Of a stretch of DNA of 64,000 bases, positions 1 to 13,800 are shown in pieces; within the stretch, counting starts at the first letter, position 1, and each line of letters begins with the position of its first letter. Below the pieces are notes generated by a model. That model saw nothing but the letters and a program-made list of their open reading frames with translations, was not told where the DNA came from and did no database searches. This stretch comes from Numida meleagris. Taxonomy: Eukaryota > Chordata > Aves > Galliformes > Numididae. The stretch lies in assembly GCF_002078875.1 (NCBI RefSeq), contig NC_034412.1, forward strand, positions 15,912,238 through 15,976,237, given 5' to 3'. Made by a program: the position numbers and the translations under genes.

Positions 1-679
1 TACACTCTGAACCACCAGGTATGTTGTGCTGTTTTCTGCTTGAAGTGTGGTGCCGTGTGAGTTATGCAGTGGGGGAAAGACCTCGAGGGTCAGGTGCACA
101 GAAGACACAAAATGCCTGAGACAGCAAGATCAGGAAATAAGATAACAGTCCTCAGTGAGGGCATTTCGTGAAGGATTTGACTCACAGTATGCAAGTCGAA
201 TAGAAAGATGGGAAGTAGAGCATCCTGCATATCCAAGGCTATATACAGCTTTGCTCTGCATGAAAGGGTTACTCATCTACTGATGTCACCTCATCTTGCT
301 CTTCTGTAGCTCCTCAAGTTGGCAGGTGAATCTTCGGCTTTTTAAAAATATTCTATTAATGTCAGCCCAGATGACTGTTGAAGGTCTCACAGCTACTAAA
401 GAGCAAGCAGCTCCTTTTAGATTTAGCATCTCACTTCAGCACCTCTAAGTCTTAAATCTGGTGTATTGCCAAGTAGGAATACAGGACAAGTGTTACCCTT
501 AGGAAACTGCAAGTAACAAGAGTCTGCAGGAAGCTGGGACTGCCTCATCCCCTGAGATTTTAGAGCAGACACTGAAAAAAACACCTTGCTATGAGCATTC
601 TTAATGCAAAGTCCAGCAGGTATCATCTGTTTGTTCACTTTAATAACCAGCGTGTCCTACCTTGTGTGTGTGCTTTCAG

Positions 680-817
680 AGGCAGCTCCAGCAATCTGAT
701 TGCCAGAATGCATTGATGAAGAAGGTCTTTGACACACACATGCTCTTTTTGCAAATCAACCAGTCAGCAGCAGCTCTCAAGCATGTCTTTGCTGCCCTCC
801 GGCTGTTTGTAGGCAAG
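680..817 (+). CDS. DOCK10: DOCK10 coding exon a (first in window)
   Basis: Acceptor tgctttcag before 680 and donor gtaact after 817. It is 46 whole codons (phase 0 to 0) beginning [20 protein letters not shown] and ending LFVGK. This is helical sequence upstream of DHR2. Bases 1-679 to its left read as intron. Confidence 0.88.
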
Positions 818-3800
818 GTAACTATGGTTTTCTTTTGTTAATCTGACCTATTTATGTTACAGCAAGTGCAGTTTGAGGATAGTTTAGTATTTTGACAGAA
901 TTTTCACCTTCACTGTATTGATGTGCATTCCTGAAGCTCTTCTGATTTATTCTGATTAAAAGCGGGAAGCTCACAACTTCTGAAGAACTAGATCTGTTGG
1001 GAAATGAAAATACTGAAATTCTGTGAAACCAAAACTTGTAAAATATATAGGTAAAATCCATCTGTCTGGTGTCTGGCTGTGTCACAGCCCTCTTGGCTTT
1101 CATGCTTTTGCCGCCTGTGGAAGAAAGCTTGAAATCCTAGAGGTCTGCAGTCCTCATGGCAGATACCAGAGTTGCAGAATCCAGCAGTGAATGGGTACAG
1201 CTGTCTCCAGAGAAGCTAGTGGGAGATTATTTCATAGGCTTTCCCAGAAGGTCACCTGAAGCATTACATTTTTACACATATGTCATTTTCAACGTAGAAG
1301 AGATTTTGGACAGAAACATGCTCATCAAACCCTCTTCATTTGCTTGCATTGGACATATATAAGTAATTGTGAGCAATTAGACACTTTGTGCCAACTGCAA
1401 AGGCTGCCCAATTTCCAAATCATGGACTTAAATGAGATCCTCTTAAAAATAACTGAAATGTAACATGAAGATAAAAATTGGTATGGGGACATGAGAATAA
1501 GCAACGCTGGCCTGGTCTCTCAGATGTTTCTGCAAAGCACAACAGTGTAGATAAGTTGAAACCATGTGGCCTCCTTCTCTGATGGTTGTTATCTCAGGGG
1601 AAGGAAATCATGCTTCTCGTTGTAACGCAGCCTGGGGGATGGGCAAAATATAATGTAGACCAGCCACAGACAGCTTTCAATTACATACCAGACAGTCAGG
1701 AACGGAGAAAGCATATGCAGTGGGGAGGATGAATAAATGTTCAGGACTGCCCTTCTCATTGATCTCATAGCTCTCAGGATTAATTATCCCTTTGCAGTTC
1801 TCTGGGAGCAGGGATCAGTTTTGGTTCCTGCAGCAGAATGTTCTGGGCAGAACTTGAGATCCATGGCCAGAATGGCCTTCTTCCACCTTTCATTGCTCTG
1901 TCTTCTGTTGTATTCACCCTGTTTATAAATAGTATGTATCACTTACAGAGCTGTCCTTCACACTGTTGTTCCAGCTCTTGACTGCTGGAAGTTCAGTGAC
2001 TGCAGCTCAGAGCGTTCTCTTTGTCCTGAGCAGCTTTTATAGTAGAGCAGACCACCCCTCCCCTCTTTTCCTGTATAGCTGTTCTGCATTCTTTGGAGAT
2101 AGGCTGCTCTGCTTTTATGCTTGCTGTGTACCAGCTGCTGTCTGGACTTCTCAGAGGTCAGTCTGATGCATTGCATATGGTTTTTGCATGAAAACCTGTG
2201 TGCAGTTTTTACTTGAACTTAATTTGCACATGGGATTATGTTTAGCCGGTGGCTATTTCTTCACTAAACCCTGGTGTCAGTGACCGTGTGAAAGATGGTT
2301 GTTTCTACTGAAAGCATGACAAACGCTATTGACTCAGAATAATTGTAACAAGGCCTGAGTGCTTATATCCGTACTTTTTTTTTCCCCAATAGTTCCCATC
2401 AGCATTCTTCCAAGGACAAGCAGATCTCTGTGGCTCACTTTGCTATGAAATCCTGAAATGCTGTAACCATAGGTCACGCTCAACTCAGACAGAAGCGTCT
2501 GCTCTTCTTTATTTTTTCATGAGAAAGAACTTTGAATTTAATAAGCAGAAATCAATAGTCAGATCCCATCTTCAGGTGAGTCAAGTGTAAGATCGTTAGT
2601 ATTTACCTGATGTGCATTGTTCTGTCGTTATTGCTGTTATTATTGTGCATTGCAGCAAAGCAATTAATTCAAATTCCCCAGCCAGTTCACTGTGGCAGTT
2701 TGATTTTTCTGCCAAGTTTGAAGACGTTGGGCTGAATTCTCTGTTCTTGGCCTATTCGGCTCTGTTCCAGCAAGAAGCAACAGCTGCAAATCCAGCCACA
2801 TAGCCAAGTAAATCAGATATGTGGCTATTCTTGAACCATGTGCATTGCTTACAGCACTGAGAACATAGCTGATGAAGAAGCTAAACAGAATCTAATAATA
2901 CAGTAACAGAAACATAAAGCCCAGTAACAATGCACTTATATTGCAAAATGGAAAGATTAGTTACAATCCCTACATTCAGAGAGTGTAGTGATAGGACAGG
3001 GTGTAGTGGCTTTAAATTAAAAGAGGGTAAATTTCCAGCAGATATCAGAAATTCTTTGCTATGAGGGTGGCGAGGCATTGGAAAGGTTTCTCACAGAAGT
3101 TGTAGGTGCATCATCCCTGGAAGTGTTCCAAGGCAGGGTGAATGGGGCCCTGGACAGCCTGATTCAGTGGGAGGTGTCCCAGCCCACAGCACAGAGTTGG
3201 AACTAGATGATCTTTAAGGTCCCTTTGAACCCAAACATTTCTATGATCTTGTTAAAATAGGTCTAAAAGTGCATTTCTGCTAGGCTTGTACATCACGTTA
3301 CATTAAAGGAGGCATTAAAAAAACTGTTCAGAAACTTTGATTTTCTTTGCTAATTGCACCCTGTTCCTTTTCTCCTTTTTTTTTTCTTTTCACTTGTTGG
3401 GCCTTCTTTGCTACTCTCTACTTGTACAGCTCATCAAAGCAGTGAGCCAGCTGATAGCAGATGCAGGGATTGGCGGATCCCGGTTTCAACATTCACTTGC
3501 AATTATAAATAATTTTGCTAATGGAGACAAGCAGATGAAAGTAAGAAACTTTTTTTTATCAATCACTACCTCTTTCAAAGCATCAACAGTTTCAGAGGAG
3601 TATGTGTTTCTGTGAATAAAATGGCTGACTTGAGTTAGACACTGACTTGTGCATTTGTAGTGTGCCTTTTTCAGGCAACCAGACATTAATGAAAATGTTC
3701 ATGAATCACAAAATTAATAATTGAGATTGACAGATTTCTATTTGAAATATATTTATTTGTTTCTCACTGCTTAATCTGTTCTCTGAAAGACATTTCAGCT

Positions 3801-6800
3801 GCCTAATATCAGAGAAGATGCCGTGCATTATGACTGATGAAATGCTACCACAGTTAACAAGCAATCTTTAAGTCTACAAACTGTCCCTAATGTGTTCAGT
3901 AGATGTGCAGCAAAAACATGCGTAACATTGTAAAATGTGTGCATACTGTTGAATTGTAAATCTCTTTCCAACCAAATGAACTGTGGAGATGGGGAGATGT
4001 TCCACAAGCAGACTGGAGCTCAGTCAGGGGTGCTGCATGTGGTTCTTTGGATGGTTTTAGTGATGTATTGCTTATCTTTCCCAAAGAACGTCAATTTTCC
4101 AGCAGAGGTGAAGGATCTGACCAAACGTATCAGAACAGTTTTGATGGCCACAGCTCAGATGAAGGAACATGAGAAAGACCCTGAGATGCTTGTGGACCTG
4201 CAGTACAGCCTAGCAAATTCCTATGCTAGCACACCTGAATTACGCAGGACCTGGCTTGAAAGCATGGCCAAGATTCATGCAAGAAATGGAGATTTATCAG
4301 AGGTAATTTATAAGCAAATGAGTAGGAAGTGCATTTGTCATTAGGCTGAGATGTTCTGATGAAAAGGGCCGTGAAGACAGATAACAGCAGTGATTTAAGA
4401 GATGTATACAATCTGTCATATACCAGAAGACAGGTTTGAGCAATGCCTAGAGATGTGATGCGCTTATTATCCCAGTTTGCTTAATTGTGACAGTGCCTGA
4501 TGCGTGCTTGAGCAAGGCTTAACATCTGATGGGGAAGTCGTGTCCAGCATCACATTAGCTTTTCAACCTCTTAACTCTAACAGGCATAACAGTGTAAGTG
4601 AGGTTATAAACAGTGCTTAATTTATATGCAGGTTTGTTCTTTTCTTTTTCATCTTGTGCAGTGTAGGAGAGAAGTTGCTCTATAACATGAACTTTTCTTC
4701 AAAAACTGAATGGGTGATGCAAACCACTAGTACACAGCCCAGCAACATCGCATTTACTAAGTGATCTTATGTCATTCTGTTGAGTAAATTTCCTGGTGTC
4801 CTCATTTATTTCTTAGTCTGTGTTTTTATCCTGGGGCATTTAGTGAAATTAACACTGGAGAGAGGTTTCATCATTTAATCCTTTTTCTCAAACTCTGTTA
4901 CATTAATTTTGTTTTCACTCTTCTGCAGTGTGACTTTTCAGTAACGAAAGTATGTGCTCACTGCTCCTTATCACACATATGCTAAGTCAGTGTGCTTTAA
5001 CGTATACACGAATCTTGGTCTCTTGTTGCAGGCTGCTATGTGCTACATTCACATCGCTGCTCTCATTGCAGAGTACCTAAAAAGAAAGGGTAAGATCAAT
5101 ACATTCAAAATCAACCCTATGTATTTATAAATCATGTTGTTGAAAATAATTTTTGGTTGTTCTCTTTTCCTTACTTGTAAATAAAGTATTCTTAAAGCTG
5201 CTCAAATTCTACCTAAATACTTTATTTTTAATACATTGTAAGTACTAGTCTTAGCGCTAGGACAGTGACAGTGTGTTTTGTGTAGAGGGTTAATTAAATG
5301 TTTAGTAAGCTAGTGCTAAAAGAATGCTTCACTTGTTAATGTGCTGTTATTAAATGTGCATGTATTAACACATATCAGTAGCAGTGTACTAATACCTTCT
5401 TACGCTATCATAGGTTACTGGAAAATGGAAAAGATTTGTACCTCACGTATGCTCCTGGAGGATGGTCAAGTCTCTGATAGTAATGTGTTACTAACAACTC
5501 ACACTGGAGGAAGTGAGTGCTCTAACCGTGCCTGTTTATGGGTCAGATAACATGGCTAGGGAATCAAATTACTATTCTTCAACTGATCTGGAAAAATATT
5601 TACCAAACTGAAAATACGTATAGTGCATGTTGATGGCTGTAACGGCAAGCAAGTAATGTCAGAAGCATCGTGTTACTTTCCTGATGCTCTTTGAGTGGTT
5701 TGATGAATTGCACAGAATGGCTCTGGCTAAGGGTTCTTCTGGGGACAGAGCAGACTGCTCTTCATTGGTGATCCTCTTTGATCAGTGGTGTTTAGCACAC
5801 AAATCCACATTCAATTCCCTTGACTGTCCAAAGCTGGGGGACAAGGGCAGAATTAATACCAGGTTTTCCATATTTAACTTTGTATAGATAAAGATTTTTT
5901 TAATCCGTGATGCTTATTAGAGAAATAAAGTGCAGGCTTATGTTTTCGAAATGCTTCCATGCGTTGTTGTTTAGTTCATGAAATGTGTATTTCAAAGGAA
6001 TTTTCAGCTTGAGATATTTCAGTAGTACTCATAGAGAGAAAACTTAGTTTTGGAGAGACCATGGTTCTCTGATAACTTTGCAAGTGTCTGTGGATGAGAT
6101 GAAAGGGGCTTTCTATAAACAGCAGTATTTCAGGGATGGCTCACTTTTATACTTTGTATAAGTAACAGATCACAGTAGATGGAGTGAAGAACTTTTGGGT
6201 AATTTTAAACCTACACATCAGTAAAAGGATAAGTTGCTCAAAACTCTTCCAAAACTTGGCAGAGGGGGGGGCCTACCTCAGCAACCAGTCTGAGCTGCCC
6301 ACAAGAGCTCCTCCAGGGTAAGGAGCACAGCTGTCAGGGCATCCTTGAGCCCAGCAGAGGCACAGCTTGTTCTAGAGCAGGCACCTCTGTATCAGCTGCA
6401 ACAAGCAAGCCTGCAGCGGCTCTGCCCCTCTGTTAGGGGAGATGGGTGGAACGAGTGCAAGTCCCAGCACTTAGTGTTAAGTGCCTGTATTGGTTTCATG
6501 AGTATAAGTTGTCACCCCTCCACCTGCAATGATAATTCCCGTATAGAGGAGTATGGCATGTGTAGCACTGCACAGCTAAGGAACTGAAATGCCAGAGGGA
6601 ACTAAGATTGCATCAGAAAAATGTTGCAGTTACCCTTTGCCTGTGCAAATGGATTTATTTCATAGAGGAAATGTATAATAGTCTCATAAACTCAGTCGGT
6701 TCCATTTGTGCTTCTCATCACTTGAGCTGTGGGAAAGAAAAAGTAACAAACCTTGTCAATGAAATCAGCTTTGTTTTAATGGCATCCACTAACTTTTTCA

Positions 6801-9800
6801 AATGTGTGGTGGTTCAGTCATTAATTGATGTTGTTTTGACTTGCACTTCAAGGCTTATTTTCCATGGGATGGCCTGCTTTCCTGAGCATTACCCCCAACA
6901 TTAAAGAAGAAGGTGCTATGAAGGAGGACTCTGGGATGCAAGATACTCCCTATAATGAGGTCAGTAGCATTAACCTTTATAGTCTTGTTTTATACTTACA
7001 GTCAGCTGTATTTTTAATGGGTGCCTATGCAACAAATTACAGTGAGACCGCACTTCACCCAACATTAAAAGGCACACTGCTTTTGAGTGAAATGTCATAG
7101 CTGCAATAGGTGTATTTTTAGCTGAGCAGAACATTAAATACCAGAGTTGGAGTCCACAATGCCATCCTCTTCTTCTGAATGAGATGTCAAGTATTACCAC
7201 GTTACTGCGATTTCAATTTGCTGTCTAAAGAAGTGCTACGTCACCAATACCTGACTAAACACTGTGTGATTGGGCTAAATTTAGTATAGAAGGTGCAGAA
7301 TGAAAATTAAACAGTAGGTAGGTACTTCTCCTATGTACTTATTAATGAAGTGCTGTCAGCTATTGACTTATGTGGTATTTGTGGAATTGCAGAACATCCT
7401 GGTGGAGCAGCTGGAGTTGTGTGTTGAATACTTGTGGAAATCTGAGAGATATGAGCTTATTGCTGAGGTTAACAAGCCCATCATTGCTGTTTTTGAGAAG
7501 CAGAGGGACTTTAAAGTAAGTTCTTTTTTTCTTGTGGAAATCAGTATAAGCCAGCTTTTTGTTCTTCCTGTCTGTAATTTCTCCTTTTAGTGTTTCATGC
7601 TATGTGTAAATAAAAAACTTTGGTTTCTTTTCAGCATCAATGCAACCGTAAATGAACAAAAGTTTTTCAAACAAATGAACCTCTAAAGGTCATCCAAACC
7701 TCAGCAACAGCCTGCTAGCCATATTTCATTGAGAGTCTTTTTGTTATGTCCATCGTTACATGTCCATGTGGAGAAATCTATCTCAGTTAATGTGAATGTT
7801 TTAAATGTGTTTTTAAACCAAGATAACATTTTCATTGTATTTGAGTTTAGGAACAGCTGATAAAGTGTGCAGTCGCTTCATGACTCCAGGGTTTCATCAT
7901 TTCTTGTTTACTTGTCAAATTCAAAACATAATGAATGACCTGATGATGGTGATGTCATTTACAAATTTTCTGGTTTAAAGTTAGTAAAAAGGAAATGGAG
8001 TAGGTATAAGGTGTATGCTGAAGAAGCAAGTCCTCAGATTTAAACTTAGTTGAACTCTTGGCTCTCTACACAACACAGCCATTTTTGGTGGGAGCTGTGG
8101 GCAGCGTATCTGTGCATGGAAGCTGGCTGGGGTTGTTGGCACCATGCCCCCCCTGCACACAGGACACCCGCTTCCTCTGACCACTTGGACGGTTCCTATC
8201 ACTGCTTATTCGTAAGAGGCAGTGTGACCCTGTACACAAAGACACTGTCTGCTATAAAACTGTGTGCTCAGAAGATGTCAAAAGCCTTGAAATAAATCTT
8301 TAGTGACAAGGTTAAACTATTCCCTTGACATGTATAGCCATCTTTGCAAAGGTTTGGGTATCTAGTTAAGGCAAGCCATGCTTGTGCAGAGCCCCAGTGT
8401 CATTTCCCAAAGGACTTGGTCCTCCTCACCTTCCCTCTTGCTCTGTCTCTTCATGCAGAGGCTGTCTGATCTGTACTATGACATCCACCGCTCATACCTG
8501 AAGGTTGCAGAGGTAGTGAACTCTGAGAAGCGTCTGTTTGGGCGATACTACCGTGTTGCATTTTATGGGCAGGTAAGCTGACTTGCCTTCTTTTGTCTTG
8601 ACAGATTCTTGGATTTCAGCCAGTACCTTCTAATTGTGCTGTATTTCAGGGAAGCTAAAACAGGGAAACAGTCAACAGTGAATCATGGAGTAGAAAGTGC
8701 ATCATGGGTCAAACTCTAAGGAGGCTTTTACTCAGAGAAGAGAGCACTCAGTTGCCTCTGTGTAACCTGCTGCTTTGGATTTAGTGGTGCAGTGGAGAAC
8801 AGACATTTGCACCAGATTTAGTTCTTGACTTTGACAAGCAAAACTGAGACTGAAGCTGGGCTATTTTTTTGGAATAAAACTGAAATGAAACTGAATAAAA
8901 CATCTTTCTTATATGGCCTTCTCTTCCCATAGAGCTTAAAGCAGAGCGGTATGCAGTAGATACTTTGTTCTATTTCTCCCTCTCTGGCTTCTGCTTTCAG
9001 GCCACCTCTGATTCTGTGCAATATACTATAGAGTAGTTTTATTCCCTTTGTTGTGCTTCAGCATCCTCAAAGCATTATTTTGTGCTTTCTTCCACTACAA
9101 ACCAGTGTAGAAATCCAGCATGCTCTTTTAAGACCTGTATTTGACAAGCATACAAGCAATACTTTAAAATAAGGTGTGTAAACAACAGATTGATGTGAAT
9201 CATTCTGTTTGCTAATTAGATTTTAATACAGAAATTTGCTCTTTTCTCCTTTTGATCTTATTCAAGGCTGTGGTAAGTCTAGTTCTTTTGCATGTTTTGT
9301 TTAATTCTCCTCTCACATCTTCCATCCTTCCCTGTACTGAACATTAACTTTCCCGCGCTCTCGATTCTTTGATTTATGGCAGATAAAATAACGTTGTTCC
9401 ATTCATTGTTGCATCCTGCAAACTAATTTTTGTTTGTTCAGTTACCCGAACTACAAAGCTGTATCTGTCACCATGTTGTGTGTGCACTGTGGGGCTCAAT
9501 GCTGTCACCCCATCTCAGTGACAGTTTCTTTCTCAGCTTCACTGGATGCAGGATTGGACCCCTTCTTTCTGTGCTGAAAAACTCAGTGTCACACTAATGC
9601 TGTTTGAATGGAAGACTGCTTTCGTGGCCTTCGCAGCAGCTCCAGGGTGGAAGGCTGTTGTCTGTGTTCAGTGTCAGGATTGGGCACTCTGGGCAGGGGG
9701 CAACCACAAGTCCCGTACTCTCTTGATAGGAGCAAGCGAATTTGGGATTCAGAGGGCAGTGGCGAGCCCTGCCTCTCCCTACAGATCAGCAAAGCTGAAC

Positions 9801-10830
9801 TTGCCAAATGCAAGAAAGCCAGCCGCTGTACCTGAGGAAGAGTAGAGTTTAACTTATGCCCTTCCTCAAAATGGGGACAGTGGAGGAGGAAATAGGACTG
9901 TCTGCTTGCAGCTTCTTGCTGGGGCTGCCCCTGTGCTGTATCCCCCCAGCAGCCAAGCTCATGGAGTAAAGCTGCTTGTAAGTGGGTAGTTTAGCTGCAG
10001 CAGTTCTGCTCAGCTGAGTTAAAATCTCTGTTACAGTGCAATGGCTTTCAGCTGCCAGTGCCATGAGGGCAACTTCATTTAAACAGCTTTAGTGCTTGAA
10101 AGCATATGACTTTTTCATAGCTGTGTGTTGCTCAGTTTATTCCCTGGTGCACATGGATACTGAGCTCTAAATGCAAACAAGCACAGCTTCTTTATTTCCT
10201 TTTGCAGATGAGATTTTATGTGGCAGAAAGTGGGACTGCTCTGTACTGCTCCTTGCAGAGACATAGTGACTAAAGCGTATGGCACAGTGCAAATAATTAA
10301 AGGTAGATTATTCCCATCAACATTACTGGTGCCTCATTTACCAAGGATAATAGCACTTATTGTGCAGAACTGATTAAGGAAGGTGTACCAACACACAAAG
10401 CGCCACATGAGATGTAGGAATTACAGATAGGGATTGACTGCATAGAGGACGGAGAGAGAATCGTGCGCTCCCACATACTGCACATTTTTTCCCTGCAGAA
10501 GGTTTCCTTTCTGTGTTTCTGTCAGCCCCTTTGTCCCTTGTGCCATTTGCTTACATGCTGGCTGTACAGGTGGAAAGGTGTGGAGCCTTTTGTTTCTTCT
10601 ATTGCCAGAAATGCTTGCAGGCCTCCGTGCCTGTCGTGTGTTCACCAGAGAGTTTTATTTGCCAGTTCAGAGAGCCAGATCTCAGGGCAGCTGCTGTTTT
10701 AGACTGCAAATTCTGTTAAGGACTTTGGTGACGGCATCTCATTGCACCACCAAGTGGCCACACTAGCTGTGGGCCAGAGCTTATGATTTTATTCACAGAT
10801 GAATATTTTGAGAAGTCAAGACCTTTCTAG

Positions 10831-10886
<56 letters not shown>

Positions 10887-13800
10887 GAGAGCTGCTAAGT
10901 ATGTTGAATAGCTGAAAATTCATGTTGTGCTTATAAGCAAAAACCATTCAAGTCATGATTTAGTGCAGTGAGCTAAGGGTAGAGCTGAGGTTTTGTTCTT
11001 CTGTCTGTGCAAGCAGCTCTGATAGTTAACAGGAGGGCAGACTTCTGAAGTGGTAAGATGGCTGCAGGTTTATGTCTGAAGATCACAGGATGATCTTTTC
11101 CAAATTTGCTAATAAAACAGCTCTAATAGCTTCTTAACGAAGAGTGCATGAGCCCACTTAGCACAGGAGGTGATGCTGGCACTGCCCACTTGATACAGGC
11201 AGGCAAGGGTCTTCTAAATACCAATTCTCAGCCTTTATTGACTATGGAAGTGCTGTTCCATGCAAGAACATCTGAATGAGGGCTAGGTCACCTCTGGTGC
11301 TAAGGCAATGAGTTGTTGAGGTGCTTCCCTCTCTCCTTGCAGTGGGAGTGTGCTTGCTGTAGTAAGGAGTTGGAGTGTTGGCCCACTGTAGCCCACATAA
11401 GCAGCAATTCCCACCAGCACGCGCTTGGCCTGTGTAAAGATCGTCTTAAAGCAGAAGGCCTCACCTCAGCGTGCCTGCTGTGGGAGCGGGGCGTGCTTTT
11501 CCAGCTGAGGGCAGGGAGGAAATGTGCTGTAAGCTTCAAGGGCTGCACCTGCGGGTGTACAGGGAGCAAGAAGAGGGACCTTCCAGCACTCCCACACCAA
11601 CACCCAGAGTCGCAGCCCCACTCACAACACGGCAGAGTGTGGAGGAAATCCATCACCGTGAGGTTGTTCTCCCTTCACTTACATTCAGCTGCTCCATGTT
11701 AGTAATTTTCATTTGTAAAGCCGCATTGTTCTTGAAGGGCAAAAACAGTCATGTTTGTCTGGGGAAGTCAGCATGCAAGTAGTCTGGGGATACGCACTGA
11801 TAGTGTGACCCTGACTGCTTAACATTTTAAAATCCTACATTGGAGGATATTTGGCTCCTAAAAGGAATTTAATCTCGCTTTCAATAGTACTAGACAGACG
11901 TGTAGCATATGGCAGACATGATATTTATAGCTCACAATTAACTTCTGTCCGCTGAAATACTGCAGGGGATATGTACTTAAATGCTATCTCCTGTACTAGA
12001 GATGAGACAGAATTTGTTAGCTGTTTCTTTTATTTTGGGGAGGTATTTGTTGCTTTTTAGCCTTTTTCTCCTTTTTTTCCTAAGCAACACCATTAGCACA
12101 GATATCGTCCTAGTGTGCCATGCAGCATCAGCGCGGAGACTTAGTCCTTGCATATAAATACTGTCCTGCAGCATGCGAACATACGCAGAACCAGCATCTG
12201 AGATAAGAGGATAAGCGATGTTCTAGCTTGCTGTGTGATTAATTTGGAAAACGGAGCTGCTTTTTGTTTTAGTTTTGGTGTTTGCTTTGTTGGTGTTAAT
12301 AGTATTGAACGGTAACAGAAAGTGGATGTTTTCTGACAGAAGCAATCCTAGCAGTGTGATTGAGTACGGTTGCGTGAAACTAATGAGGCTTTCAGCTGTT
12401 TTCACATAAAGTAGTCTTTCTTCAGTGGAAACAAGATCAGAAACCAGGCTGTGATCCTGCAGATCTTTTCTCAGTGGCATCAATAGAAAGTGACAGTTCA
12501 GTAAATGTTGATAGGGTGTCAGCTTTTGAGCTCTAGATTTGGTCTCTAATTACCTATGTAGCTCTTCCCAATGCCTAAAGAGATTAATTGATTAATATTG
12601 TTAAAAATGGCACAGTGTTAGAAGGTCATGGTGAGACTAATTAAGATACTATCAGACAAGCTGCTGGTGCTGCTATTAGTCGTTTGTTTCAGTAATGCCT
12701 GCAGTGCTCTTGGCACTTGTCAGATGAGCACAGGTGGTTTCTTGTCCCTTGTCCTGACTGGAGGAGAAGCCACAGACATTTCTTAATCCCTGCTGAAACA
12801 AAGCTCAGATTTACAGCTGATTAATCATAAAACTATATTTTTGTAAAACTTGCCTAGTCTATCATTTTAGTGACCAAAGTTCGGAATATACTTCAGCATG
12901 AAAGGGCTGTTTTTTCACATGAGCGCCTGCCACAGAGATTTTGGAGATTTCTCCTGACTTTGTTCACTTGTGCTCCTCCATTTTTCAACAGACCACAATT
13001 TCCCAGTGTGTGTTGTAGAATTACCTGCCCAAGCTACATCATGTTATGTTTAAAGAGCCTTGGGTCTGGCATCGTTAATGCTGTCTGTCTTTTCTCCCTT
13101 ATCCCTGCAGCTTCAGGTATTTTTGTCTGGGTCACTTTGCATTATGGTGAAAGGGGTACAGCTGCAGCATTTAACACTGCCAAATTTCATCAGCAGCGTA
13201 TGAAATGTTAGAGGGGAGGGCTGGTGCTGCTCAGAGTGCTGGGATGAATCCAGTCCTTGTTGAGGGCTCAGCTGCTGCTTTCAGCTCAGCTGGGATTGCT
13301 GTTCCCTACTGTTTGATATACATGCTCATCGCGTAGCAGCTGTGTTTCACCTGTGTGTGATACAATGCCACCTTAATCTTTTGAGGCCAGTGCTTCTTCT
13401 GAAGTCTTTCTGGTTCTTGTTCGGCTCTTCAGTAGAGCCCTCCATTGAACCTCTGCCAAGTGCAGCTGGTACAGTAAGTAAATGGCCCTAACAAAATTGA
13501 GCTTTTTTGCAAAGGAGCACAGTCTGTGTAAATTCTTATTATTTTTCTTTTTTTTAAAATGTAAATCATTTGCTAATTGTATCTGGAAATGCTGCAATTC
13601 CCCACGGCCTTTCAAGATGCCACCAGAGTTCCTCTTCAGCTGCCCTGAGCAGACACGGGTCCGTTCACTTGGGCTCCCTGTGCCATGGCTCTGTCCATCA
13701 CTGTGGTGTCGGGGCATCCCAGCCAGGCTGTGCGCCCAGCAGGCAGCCACCACGCATGTGATCTGATAGTGTACTGCTTCACGAGTAGGTAATTTAACCC

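Noticed and set aside
11300..11702. Overlapping 118- and 129-codon open frames on both strands in the DOCK10 intron
   Set aside because: Several registers are open at once because the patch is GC-rich; none joins the DOCK frame or resembles a known protein.
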